From an uncultured Erysipelotrichaceae bacterium (GTDB lineage Bacteria; Bacillota_I; Bacilli_A; Erysipelotrichales; Erysipelotrichaceae): DNA of 5,264 nt. The translations under genes were made by a program, and so were the position numbers. Positions 1 to 4,437 of the stretch are shown piece after piece. Each line of letters starts with the position of its first letter. The first letter of the stretch is position 1. Under the pieces are notes generated by a model that was not told the DNA's origin, made no database searches, and was given only the letters and a program-made list of their open reading frames with translations. The DNA is taken from NCBI GenBank assembly GCA_947175465.1, contig CAMWMY010000105.1, forward strand, positions 1-5,264, given 5' to 3'.

Positions 1-77
1 GATATATTTATACGATTCAAATCGATGCAAGAACTAAAATGATTTTATCGATTGAAACTAGTATTCAAAATTCTTAA
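1..77 (+). CDS. 3' end of an upstream gene (partial)
   Basis: An open frame enters from the left edge (first whole codon at 3) and stops at TAA 75-77, giving about 24 C-terminal residues (YIYTIQIDARTKMILSIETS then IQNS). The pattern is an alternating polar/hydrophobic strand, then 'IDARTKMILSIE', which resembles the closing beta-hairpin of PepSY-type domains (typically 'iDa.TGkil..e'). That family link is only a suggestion from a very short tail. A terminator hairpin starts 6 bases after the stop, which supports this being a real plus-strand gene end. The other two forward frames close at 34-36 and 40-42 and are less well placed for the hairpin. Confidence 0.5.
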   Translation, partial: YIYTIQIDARTKMILSIETSIQNS

Positions 78-82
78 GAAAG

Positions 83-124
83 AGGTTTCTGCTTTTGTAA
101 AAAAAGTGGAAACCTTTTCTATTT
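83..124 (+). terminator. Rho-independent terminator of the upstream gene
   Basis: AGGTTTC at 83-89 pairs with GAAACCT at 109-115. A weaker inner CTTTT/AAAAG pairing is possible in the loop. The stem is followed by a U-rich run (TTTTCTATTT, 115-124). It lies just after the stop at 77 and separates the upstream gene from the threonine ammonia-lyase promoter. Confidence 0.72.
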
Positions 125-173
125 AAATCTATATTTTACATTTTATAAGTGGGAGAAAACATAAAGAAAACTC

Positions 174-202
174 TTTTCATGGAAGCGTTTTCGATGTATG
201 AT
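174..202 (+). promoter_or_regulatory. sigma-A-type promoter of the threonine ammonia-lyase gene
   Basis: A -35-like TTTTCA (174-179, 4 of 6 matches) and a -10 TATGAT (197-202, 5 of 6) are separated by 17 bases. Transcription should start near 209, leaving a leader of about 19 bases that carries the GGGAGG ribosome site at 215-220. The spacer is almost wholly filled by a cre-like palindrome, so promoter and operator would overlap. Confidence 0.62.
179..195 (+). promoter_or_regulatory. CcpA-type cre (catabolite repression) site, predicted
   Basis: ATGGAAGCGTTTTCGAT fits the Bacillota cre consensus WTGNAARCGNWWWCAWW at every defined position except one (G for A after the last C). The core GAAGCGTTTTC has the characteristic central CG. 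It lies between the -35 and -10 boxes of the predicted promoter, where bound CcpA would block RNA polymerase. Known biology: CcpA bound within promoters usually represses during growth on preferred sugars. Inference: this threonine deaminase is switched off by sugar, which would suit a catabolic role. Confidence 0.55.
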
Positions 203-227
203 AGATTTGTAAGAGGGAGGATATTTT

Positions 228-1457
228 ATGAAAATGGAAATGATTGAAGAAGCAGCAAAAGTTTTAAAAGGAACGATTGTTCATACTCCTATATTCAAAG
301 CAAATCAAATACATAAAAATCTTTTCATCAAAGCTGAGAATTTACAGCGTACAGGGGCTTTTAAATTACGTGGTGCTTATTACAAATTATCAACTTTAAC
401 ACAAGAAGAGAAACAAAGAGGAGTTGTTGCAGCTAGTGCAGGGAATCATGCCCAAGGAGTTGCCTATGCATGTGCAGAAATGAAAATACAGTGTACCATT
501 GTGATGCCAACAACAGCTCCACTAACAAAAGTAGAAGCGACAAGAAGTTATGGGGTGAATGTAGAATTAGTTGGTGATAGTTTTCATGAGGCTTATATGC
601 ATGCGAAAAAGTTGCAAGAAAGTACAGGTGCTATTTTTATAGAGCCTTTTAATGATGAGCGTATTATTGCAGGACAAGGGACAATAGGATTAGAAATTTT
701 AGAAGAAGTTCCTGATGTTGATGTTGTTTTTATACCGGTAGGTGGTGGGGGATTAGCTAGTGGTATTGCATATGCAATTAAATCAAAGCGCCCTCATTGT
801 AAAGTATATGGTGTACAAGCTAAAGGTGCTGCTAGTATGTATCAATCTTTGCAACAAGGAAAAATAGTAACTCTTCCTCAAGTTGCAACTATAGCTGATG
901 GGATTGCGGTAAAAGCTCCAGGGGATATTACTTTTGCACTTTGCAAGCAATATTTAGATGGTATTGTACTAATTGAAGAGGAAGAAATTGCAGCAAGTAT
1001 TCTAGTTCTCTTGGAAAAAATGAAGGTTGTTTCAGAAGGAGCAGGTGCTGTAGCTGTTGCAGCTGCTATGTTTGAAAAAGTAAATTTAGACAATCAAAAG
1101 TGTGTAGCTGTCTTATCTGGTGCAAACATTGATGTAAACTTCTTATCACGTATTATTGATTTAGGACTTTTAAAGACAGGAAGAAAAGTTATTTTGAAAA
1201 TGCAAATAAATGATAAGCCTGGATATTTAAGTAAAGTGATCGATCTTATTGCAGATGCAGGAGCTAATATTATCCGTATCGCCCATGATCGTGAAACCAA
1301 AGATGTTTTATCTTTGAAGTGTAACGTACATTTTTATTTAGAAACGATATCACAAGAGCATATTCAACAAATTATGGATATGTTACATGAACATGGCTAT
1401 ATAGTGGAAGTTGTAAGTGAGCCAATAAAAAAACTTAATGGAGAGTATCATCCTTAA
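228..1457 (+). CDS. ilvA: Threonine ammonia-lyase (threonine dehydratase), PLP-dependent, with C-terminal ACT domain
   Basis: Cytoplasmic enzyme that deaminates L-threonine to 2-oxobutanoate and ammonia, feeding isoleucine synthesis or fermentation to propionate. The fold-type II PLP domain covers about residues 5-315. The Schiff-base lysine is K46 in RTGAFKLRG. The substrate loop SAGNHAQG is at 70-77, the phosphate-binding GGGG at 172-175, and S297 in LSGAN is placed to contact the pyridine nitrogen. A single ACT domain (about 320-400, with DKPGYL at 329-334) makes this the medium, one-ACT form of about 400 residues. It is longer than catabolic TdcB of E. coli (no ACT) and shorter than E. 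coli IlvA (about 514). The start is set by GGGAGG at 215-220, 7 bases before ATG; Met3 and Met5 are less well spaced. The gene stands alone, with no other ilv or tdc genes nearby, and has a cre-like site in its promoter. The enzyme call is firm. Biosynthetic versus catabolic role is open, and tdcB would be an alternative symbol. Confidence 0.95.
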   Translation: MKMEMIEEAAKVLKGTIVHTPIFKANQIHKNLFIKAENLQRTGAFKLRGAYYKLSTLTQEEKQRGVVAASAGNHAQGVAYACAEMKIQCTIVMPTTAPLTKVEATRSYGVNVELVGDSFHEAYMHAKKLQESTGAIFIEPFNDERIIAGQGTIGLEILEEVPDVDVVFIPVGGGGLASGIAYAIKSKRPHCKVYGVQAKGAASMYQSLQQGKIVTLPQVATIADGIAVKAPGDITFALCKQYLDGIVLIEEEEIAASILVLLEKMKVVSEGAGAVAVAAAMFEKVNLDNQKCVAVLSGANIDVNFLSRIIDLGLLKTGRKVILKMQINDKPGYLSKVIDLIADAGANIIRIAHDRETKDVLSLKCNVHFYLETISQEHIQQIMDMLHEHGYIVEVVSEPIKKLNGEYHP

Positions 1458-1465
1458 TTATATAA

Positions 1466-1510
1466 ATAAAAACCTCTATACTCCATAATAGGAGAATAAG
1501 AGGTTTTTTT
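1466..1510. terminator. Bidirectional terminator between convergent genes
   Basis: The left arm 1471-1484 (AACCTCTATACTCC) pairs with the right arm 1491-1505 (GGAGAATAAGAGGTT) with one small bulge and a 6-base loop. On the plus strand it is followed by seven T (1504-1510). On the minus strand it is followed by TTTTTATTTATA (complement of 1461-1472). It therefore ends both the threonine ammonia-lyase gene and the DUF4438 gene, whose stop codon overlaps the plus-strand T-run. Confidence 0.9.
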
Positions 1511-2366
1511 ATTTGAATAAATAGTTTGCTATATTCGCATTTGGATCGATAAGGGGCTTTATTTCTTCTTGTGTGGCAGACATAATGATGGTAACCCCTG
1601 GGCCATGCCCACTTGTAAAAGAATTTGAATGGGCGATAACACCGATAGAAACAGCACCTTTTTTATAGTGAGGACCATTTTTCGTATCATGATCTTCGAT
1701 AAGTACAAGATCACCAAAACGTAATTGATCAATTCCATGGGTATGATTGGCTACTTTATCCTGTGTCATAATATCATAATCGCCATTCATCATTGTTGTA
1801 CTACCTAATCCACTTCCCATTAAAAAAGCAGGTATTTTTGTAACCACAGGTACTTCTAAATATCCATCATGTTGTTGAATATTCATTTTCTTTAAGAATG
1901 ATGGATCAATATTCATCAAAAAAATATTTGGATAGTCTTGTAGTTTAAGCCCTTGTCCTACAGCTTTAATTTGAATACGATCATCAACACATAATAAGTC
2001 TAGTGTTTCATCATCAAAATAAATCATTGTATGATCAACACCACCATGTTTTCCAGTGACATACCCTATTTTACCTTTTGCATCTCCAGAAATAACTTTT
2101 GCTGTATTTCCAATACAAGCAAATGTATGTAATGCAAGATTTTCTTTATCATTTGCATTTTTTATACTAACTCCTGGCTCTACATGATCACCTGCAATGT
2201 CCATGCAATAATCACCAATTTTAAAATTATAAGTAATACCGCCTGTACCAACACAAATTCTTCCATAGCCATCGTATCCAACCCAATGACCACTTCCACT
2301 TAAAGTTGGGTGGTGAATACGACCTGCTACACTTTGAATAACTAGTTGTTTTTCATTTGTCTTCAT
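1509..2366 (-). CDS. DUF4438 domain-containing protein (function unknown)
   Basis: A 285-residue protein that I recognise as DUF4438-like, the family that includes Thermotoga TM1086. No biochemical role is known to me. It has no signal peptide or membrane segment, so it is probably cytoplasmic. It is rich in Gly, Asp and His, with conserved-looking blocks: a Gly-rich N-terminal part (GRIHHPTLSGSGHWVGYDGYG, about 15-35), GDYCMDIAGDHVEPGVSI (51-68), GDAKGKIGYVTGKHGG (94-109), GSGLGSTTMMNGDYDIM (184-200), and a C-terminal block running from LRFGDLVLIEDHD (215-227) to HSNSFTSGHGPG (246-257). The Asp/His clusters could bind metal or form an active site, but this is inference. The start is fixed by AGGAGG (complement of 2372-2377), 5 bases from ATG. 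The gene is divergent from the aspartic-protease-like gene and shares its promoter region. Length matches the family, with no sign of truncation. Confidence 0.8.
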   Translation of the reverse strand: MKTNEKQLVIQSVAGRIHHPTLSGSGHWVGYDGYGRICVGTGGITYNFKIGDYCMDIAGDHVEPGVSIKNANDKENLALHTFACIGNTAKVISGDAKGKIGYVTGKHGGVDHTMIYFDDETLDLLCVDDRIQIKAVGQGLKLQDYPNIFLMNIDPSFLKKMNIQQHDGYLEVPVVTKIPAFLMGSGLGSTTMMNGDYDIMTQDKVANHTHGIDQLRFGDLVLIEDHDTKNGPHYKKGAVSIGVIAHSNSFTSGHGPGVTIIMSATQEEIKPLIDPNANIANYLFK

Positions 2367-2384
2367 AATATCCTCCTTAAGTCT

Positions 2385-2393
2385 ATTATAACA
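2385..2393 (-). promoter_or_regulatory. Extended -10 promoter for the DUF4438 gene
   Basis: On the minus strand the sequence reads TGT-TATAAT (complement of 2393-2385), a perfect -10 hexamer with the TGN extension. The expected start is near 2378, immediately ahead of the AGGAGG ribosome site, giving a leader of about 12 bases. No good -35 box is seen at 17 bases, and the extended -10 may make one unnecessary. Confidence 0.6.
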
Positions 2394-2402
2394 TATTTAT
2401 TA

Positions 2403-2411
2403 TGGTATAAT
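2403..2411 (+). promoter_or_regulatory. Extended -10 promoter for the aspartic-protease-like gene
   Basis: TGG-TATAAT at 2403-2411 is a perfect -10 hexamer with the TGN extension. The -35 region (2383-2388, CTATTA) is poor. The predicted start is near 2418, so the mRNA would begin at the ribosome site AGAGGTGA (2417-2424), only about 11 bases before the ATG at 2429. It overlaps the oppositely directed DUF4438 promoter, so polymerase binding in the two directions should be mutually exclusive. Confidence 0.62.
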
Positions 2412-2428
2412 GAAACAGAGGTGAAGCT

Positions 2429-3400
2429 ATGTCTTATTTTCACAAGTGTAAAACAGAAACATATTTAGAATGTGATCCTACACAAGAGTATGAATACTAT
2501 GAAAAATATGATGAGTTGAAACAAGAAGCTCAATATATAGAAAGAACAAGATTACCATTTATAAATAAAGAAAATATAAGAATGAAAACACAAACAGCTC
2601 CTTCTTTTGAAGTTCCTATGAAAAGAAATATTTTTGGACTTTTTACAATACCAGTGACTATTTATGGAAAAACTTATTGCTTTATTTTGGATACAGGGGC
2701 TCAAATAAGTGCTATAAAACAAACAGTAATGGAAGATTTGCAACTATCACAAATAGAAAATATGGTGGAAATTGGATCAGCTGGGGGTCAAAAGAAAACA
2801 ATGCATGGATGCTTATTAACAAGCTTACAAATAGGAGAGAGTACATTTGAAAATGTACCGATGCTTTGTCTATGTAAAAAAGAATTTAGTTTGCGTTTAG
2901 GGGCAATTGATTGTTTTCGCTTTGATGGTATTATTGGTTGGGATATTTTACAAACATTTGATTTTGAATTGGATGATATTGCGAAAAAATTCAAAGTTCT
3001 TAAAAATATTTATCGCTTTTCCTATCAAAACTTTATTTCAGATGTATTCCCTGTTATGTTTGTAAAAGATGAAAAAGGTCATATTTTGACTTTTGGTTTT
3101 GATTCTGGGAGTAAACGAAGTTGGATCAATAAAAAAAGTGCTGAAAAGTATGACTACACTTGCATAATGCATACAGATGCGCATATTTTTGGAGTGCATG
3201 GTATGGAAAAGACAAAACTGTATATTTATGATAAAGTGATTCTTTATTTATTTAAGGCCAAGATTACTATTTCAAAAATAATGAGTGGCAATTGTGCTGT
3301 TTATGGAGACAAAGAAGTAGATGGTGTTTTAGGAAACGAAATTTTAAAGAATAGAAGAATGCGTTTTCTTAATTCAAAAGGTATGGTACTTTTATTATAG
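2429..3400 (+). CDS. Two-lobed retropepsin-like aspartic protease (putative)
   Basis: A 323-residue putative aspartic peptidase with two related halves. Lobe 1 (about 66-192) has FILDTGAQISAI with D88-T89-G90, a Gly-rich flap-like turn GSAGG (116-120), and DGIIG at 166-170. Lobe 2 (about 205-323) has LTFGFDSGSKRSWI with D225-S226-G227, a second turn FGVHG (254-258), and DGVLG at 298-302. The order D-[TS]-G, flap, hydrophobic-hydrophobic-Gly is the hallmark of the retropepsin/pepsin fold, where two aspartates share one water. Retropepsins supply them from two chains; here both would come from one. Substrate is unknown. There is no signal peptide or membrane helix, so it is likely cytosolic. 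Residues 1-65 form a Tyr/Glu-rich extension of unknown role. The start is set by AGAGGTGA (2417-2424); the internal Met52 codon has no ribosome site. It may be cotranscribed with ppiB, 60 bases downstream. The fold call is good; proteolytic activity is inferred. Confidence 0.8.
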   Translation: MSYFHKCKTETYLECDPTQEYEYYEKYDELKQEAQYIERTRLPFINKENIRMKTQTAPSFEVPMKRNIFGLFTIPVTIYGKTYCFILDTGAQISAIKQTVMEDLQLSQIENMVEIGSAGGQKKTMHGCLLTSLQIGESTFENVPMLCLCKKEFSLRLGAIDCFRFDGIIGWDILQTFDFELDDIAKKFKVLKNIYRFSYQNFISDVFPVMFVKDEKGHILTFGFDSGSKRSWINKKSAEKYDYTCIMHTDAHIFGVHGMEKTKLYIYDKVILYLFKAKITISKIMSGNCAVYGDKEVDGVLGNEILKNRRMRFLNSKGMVLLL

Positions 3401-3407
3401 TATTGTA

Positions 3408-3434
3408 TTGGTAAGGAAAATCATGTATGATAAT
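3408..3434 (+). promoter_or_regulatory. Possible weak promoter ahead of ppiB
   Basis: TTGGTA (3408-3413) and GATAAT (3429-3434) resemble -35 and -10 boxes, but the 15-base spacer is short. A TTGTAT/GATAAT pairing would have a 19-base spacer. No terminator lies between the protease gene and ppiB, so read-through from the upstream promoter is at least as likely. Confidence 0.25.
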
Positions 3435-3460
3435 AAAAAATAGAAAAGAGGAGTGTTGAT

Positions 3461-3898
3461 ATGAAAATAAAAGGTAATATACATTTACAAACAGGAGCGG
3501 ATATCCCTTTTGAACTTTATCCCGATGAGGCTCCTAAAACAGTAGCTAATTTTGTAAAGCTTGTAAAAGAAGGGTATTATAATGGAAAGACATTTCATCG
3601 TGTAATTCCTCACTTTGTTTCACAAGGGGGATGTCCTCATGGAAATGGAAGTGGCGATTTGGGTTATACAATTCCATGTGAAACGCAAGGAAATCCACAC
3701 AAACATGAAGAAGGTTCTTTATCTATGGCACATAGAGGAAAAGATACAGGATGTTGTCAGTTTTTTATTTGCCATGATCCACAGCCACATTTAGATGGTG
3801 TGCATACTGTATTTGGAAAAGTTACAGATAATATGGGTGCTGTTAGAAACATGGTAAATGGAGATGTTATGGAAAGCGTTTCTATTGAGGAAGAATAA
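3461..3898 (+). CDS. ppiB: Cyclophilin-type peptidyl-prolyl cis-trans isomerase
   Basis: Catalyses cis/trans isomerisation of X-Pro bonds to assist protein folding. The single cyclophilin domain fills all 145 residues, and with no signal peptide it should be cytosolic. Family landmarks are present: [13 protein letters not shown] (45-57) with the catalytic Arg R47 plus F52 and Q55, [15 protein letters not shown] (88-102) with Q100 and F102, and [12 protein letters not shown] (110-121) with H115. The position of the cyclosporin-contacting Trp of human cyclophilin A is His110 here; non-Trp residues are common in bacterial enzymes and imply weak cyclosporin binding. The start follows AGAGGAG (3447-3453) by 7 bases. 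Its TAA abuts the ATG of the membrane-protein gene, indicating cotranscription and probable translational coupling. Upstream lies the protease-like gene on the same strand. Confidence 0.95.
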   Translation: MKIKGNIHLQTGADIPFELYPDEAPKTVANFVKLVKEGYYNGKTFHRVIPHFVSQGGCPHGNGSGDLGYTIPCETQGNPHKHEEGSLSMAHRGKDTGCCQFFICHDPQPHLDGVHTVFGKVTDNMGAVRNMVNGDVMESVSIEEE

Positions 3899-4249
3899 AT
3901 GGATGATTTAAAAAAGATTGGTATACCAGCTTTATTTATTTGGATAAGTGCTTTTTTGATAAATGTCATAAAGACTTATCTTTCTTTTTCTGCTACTGAT
4001 TTTTTAGTTTCTTTAGGAACAGTTCTTAGTTTTTTTCTATTTGGTGCTTTATTAAATAAAAATCGAAAGAGAAAATCCAAATCAGTGACTAAAAAAGTAA
4101 TCGCAATTTTATTATTTCTTTTTATTTATATGATACATTATGGTTATATTCAACAAACTATATTTGATGAAATACTACTTATATTTGGAATGAAAAATGT
4201 GTTCATTTATATGTTGTATGTTTTATGTGGTTATACATTTGTAGATTAA
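3899..4249 (+). CDS. Small four-helix membrane protein, unknown function
   Basis: I do not recognise this 116-residue protein. It has four hydrophobic stretches, about residues 7-24, 34-53, 67-84 and 91-113. A strongly basic loop (KNRKRKSKSVTKK, 54-66) lies between helices 2 and 3. By the positive-inside rule that loop is cytoplasmic, which places both the N terminus (MDDLKK) and the C terminus inside. There is no catalytic motif or cleavable signal. The ATG follows the ppiB stop without a gap (TAA then ATG). The GAGGAAG inside the ppiB end (3886-3892) can act as ribosome site, so expression is tied to ppiB. The strong terminator 36 bases downstream marks the end of the transcript. The coupling and clean membrane topology support a real gene, but no function can be assigned. 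Confidence 0.8.
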   Translation: MDDLKKIGIPALFIWISAFLINVIKTYLSFSATDFLVSLGTVLSFFLFGALLNKNRKRKSKSVTKKVIAILLFLFIYMIHYGYIQQTIFDEILLIFGMKNVFIYMLYVLCGYTFVD

Positions 4250-4268
4250 AACAATATTTTTAAATAAA

Positions 4269-4362
4269 AAGCCTCTAGTATATAAAAACTTGTTTTCTTA
4301 TAAAAAGAAGACAAGTTTTCTTTTTATCTAAATGTTTATAGTTCATAGTGGAGCTTCTTTTT
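4269..4362. terminator. Outer imperfect hairpin enclosing the terminator
   Basis: AAGCCTCTAGTAT (4269-4281) can pair with ATAGTGGAGCTT (4345-4356) with one bulged C, one G-G mismatch and one wobble. On the plus strand it is followed by TTCTTTTT (4355-4362). On the minus strand it is followed by TTTTTATTTA (complement of 4261-4270). It has the form of a bidirectional terminator whose loop of 63 bases (4282-4344) contains the strong terminator. It may be a decayed terminator interrupted by another, or a chance pairing. Confidence 0.35.
4285..4325 (+). terminator. Strong rho-independent terminator after the ppiB group
   Basis: A stem of 15 pairs (4285-4299 with 4305-4319, one G-T wobble) closes a 5-base loop (4300-4304) and is followed by TTTTCTTTTT ending at 4325. 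Outer arms are AAAACTTGT and ACAAGTTTT. It ends the transcript carrying ppiB and the membrane-protein gene. The A-run before the stem is weaker as a minus-strand tail. Confidence 0.9.
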
Positions 4363-4385
4363 GATTGGGAATCTCTTTTATTATG

Positions 4386-4413
4386 TAAAAAGTGCACCTT
4401 TGGTGGTGCACTT
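4386..4413 (-). terminator. Rho-independent terminator of the RNA methyltransferase gene
   Basis: On the minus strand AAGTGCACC (complement of 4413-4405) pairs perfectly with GGTGCACTT (complement of 4398-4390) around a 6-base loop. It is followed by a U-run (TTTTTA, complement of 4391-4386). It lies 24 bases after the methyltransferase stop. The nine-pair GC-richer stem is unusual for this AT-rich window. Confidence 0.82.
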
Positions 4414-4437
4414 CACATTTGCGTTTAAGAAATTGAT

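Larger units (their letters stand above)
2385..2411. repeat. Inverted repeat comprising two back-to-back -10 elements
   Basis: Left arm ATTATAACATA (2385-2395) and right arm TATGGTATAAT (2401-2411) are inverted copies matching at 10 of 11 positions, around a 5-base AT centre (2396-2400). The arms coincide with the extended -10 elements of the two divergent promoters. The symmetry could simply be that of the promoters, or it could also serve as an operator for a dimeric regulator. Confidence 0.75.

Noticed and set aside
179..247. Possible 22-codon leader peptide overlapping the threonine ammonia-lyase start
   Set aside because: It has no ribosome site and its ATG lies inside the predicted promoter, upstream of the expected transcription start.
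878..1300. Minus-strand open frames of about 70 codons inside the threonine ammonia-lyase gene
   Set aside because: They lie antisense to a strongly conserved enzyme, have no ribosome sites and give low-complexity protein.
2552..2994. Minus-strand open frames inside the protease-like gene
   Set aside because: Antisense frames with no ribosome site; the plus-strand frame has clear active-site motifs and a good start.
2429..3400. Recent acquisition of a eukaryotic pepsin gene
   Set aside because: The lobes are much shorter than pepsin lobes, signal peptide and secretory features are absent, and base composition matches the neighbours; two bacterial-type retropepsin-like domains explain it better.
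3869..3885. Second cre-like sequence (GGAAAGCGTTTC) near the end of ppiB
   Set aside because: Its arms are one base short of cre spacing, and it lies in coding sequence far from any promoter.
3461..3898. Loss of the conserved Trp (His110) in the cyclophilin as a sign of inactivation
   Set aside because: That residue varies in bacterial cyclophilins and affects drug binding more than catalysis; R47, F52, Q55, Q100, F102 and H115 remain.
3757..3969. Minus-strand frame across the ppiB/membrane-protein junction
   Set aside because: It overlaps two coupled plus-strand genes and has no upstream promoter or ribosome site.
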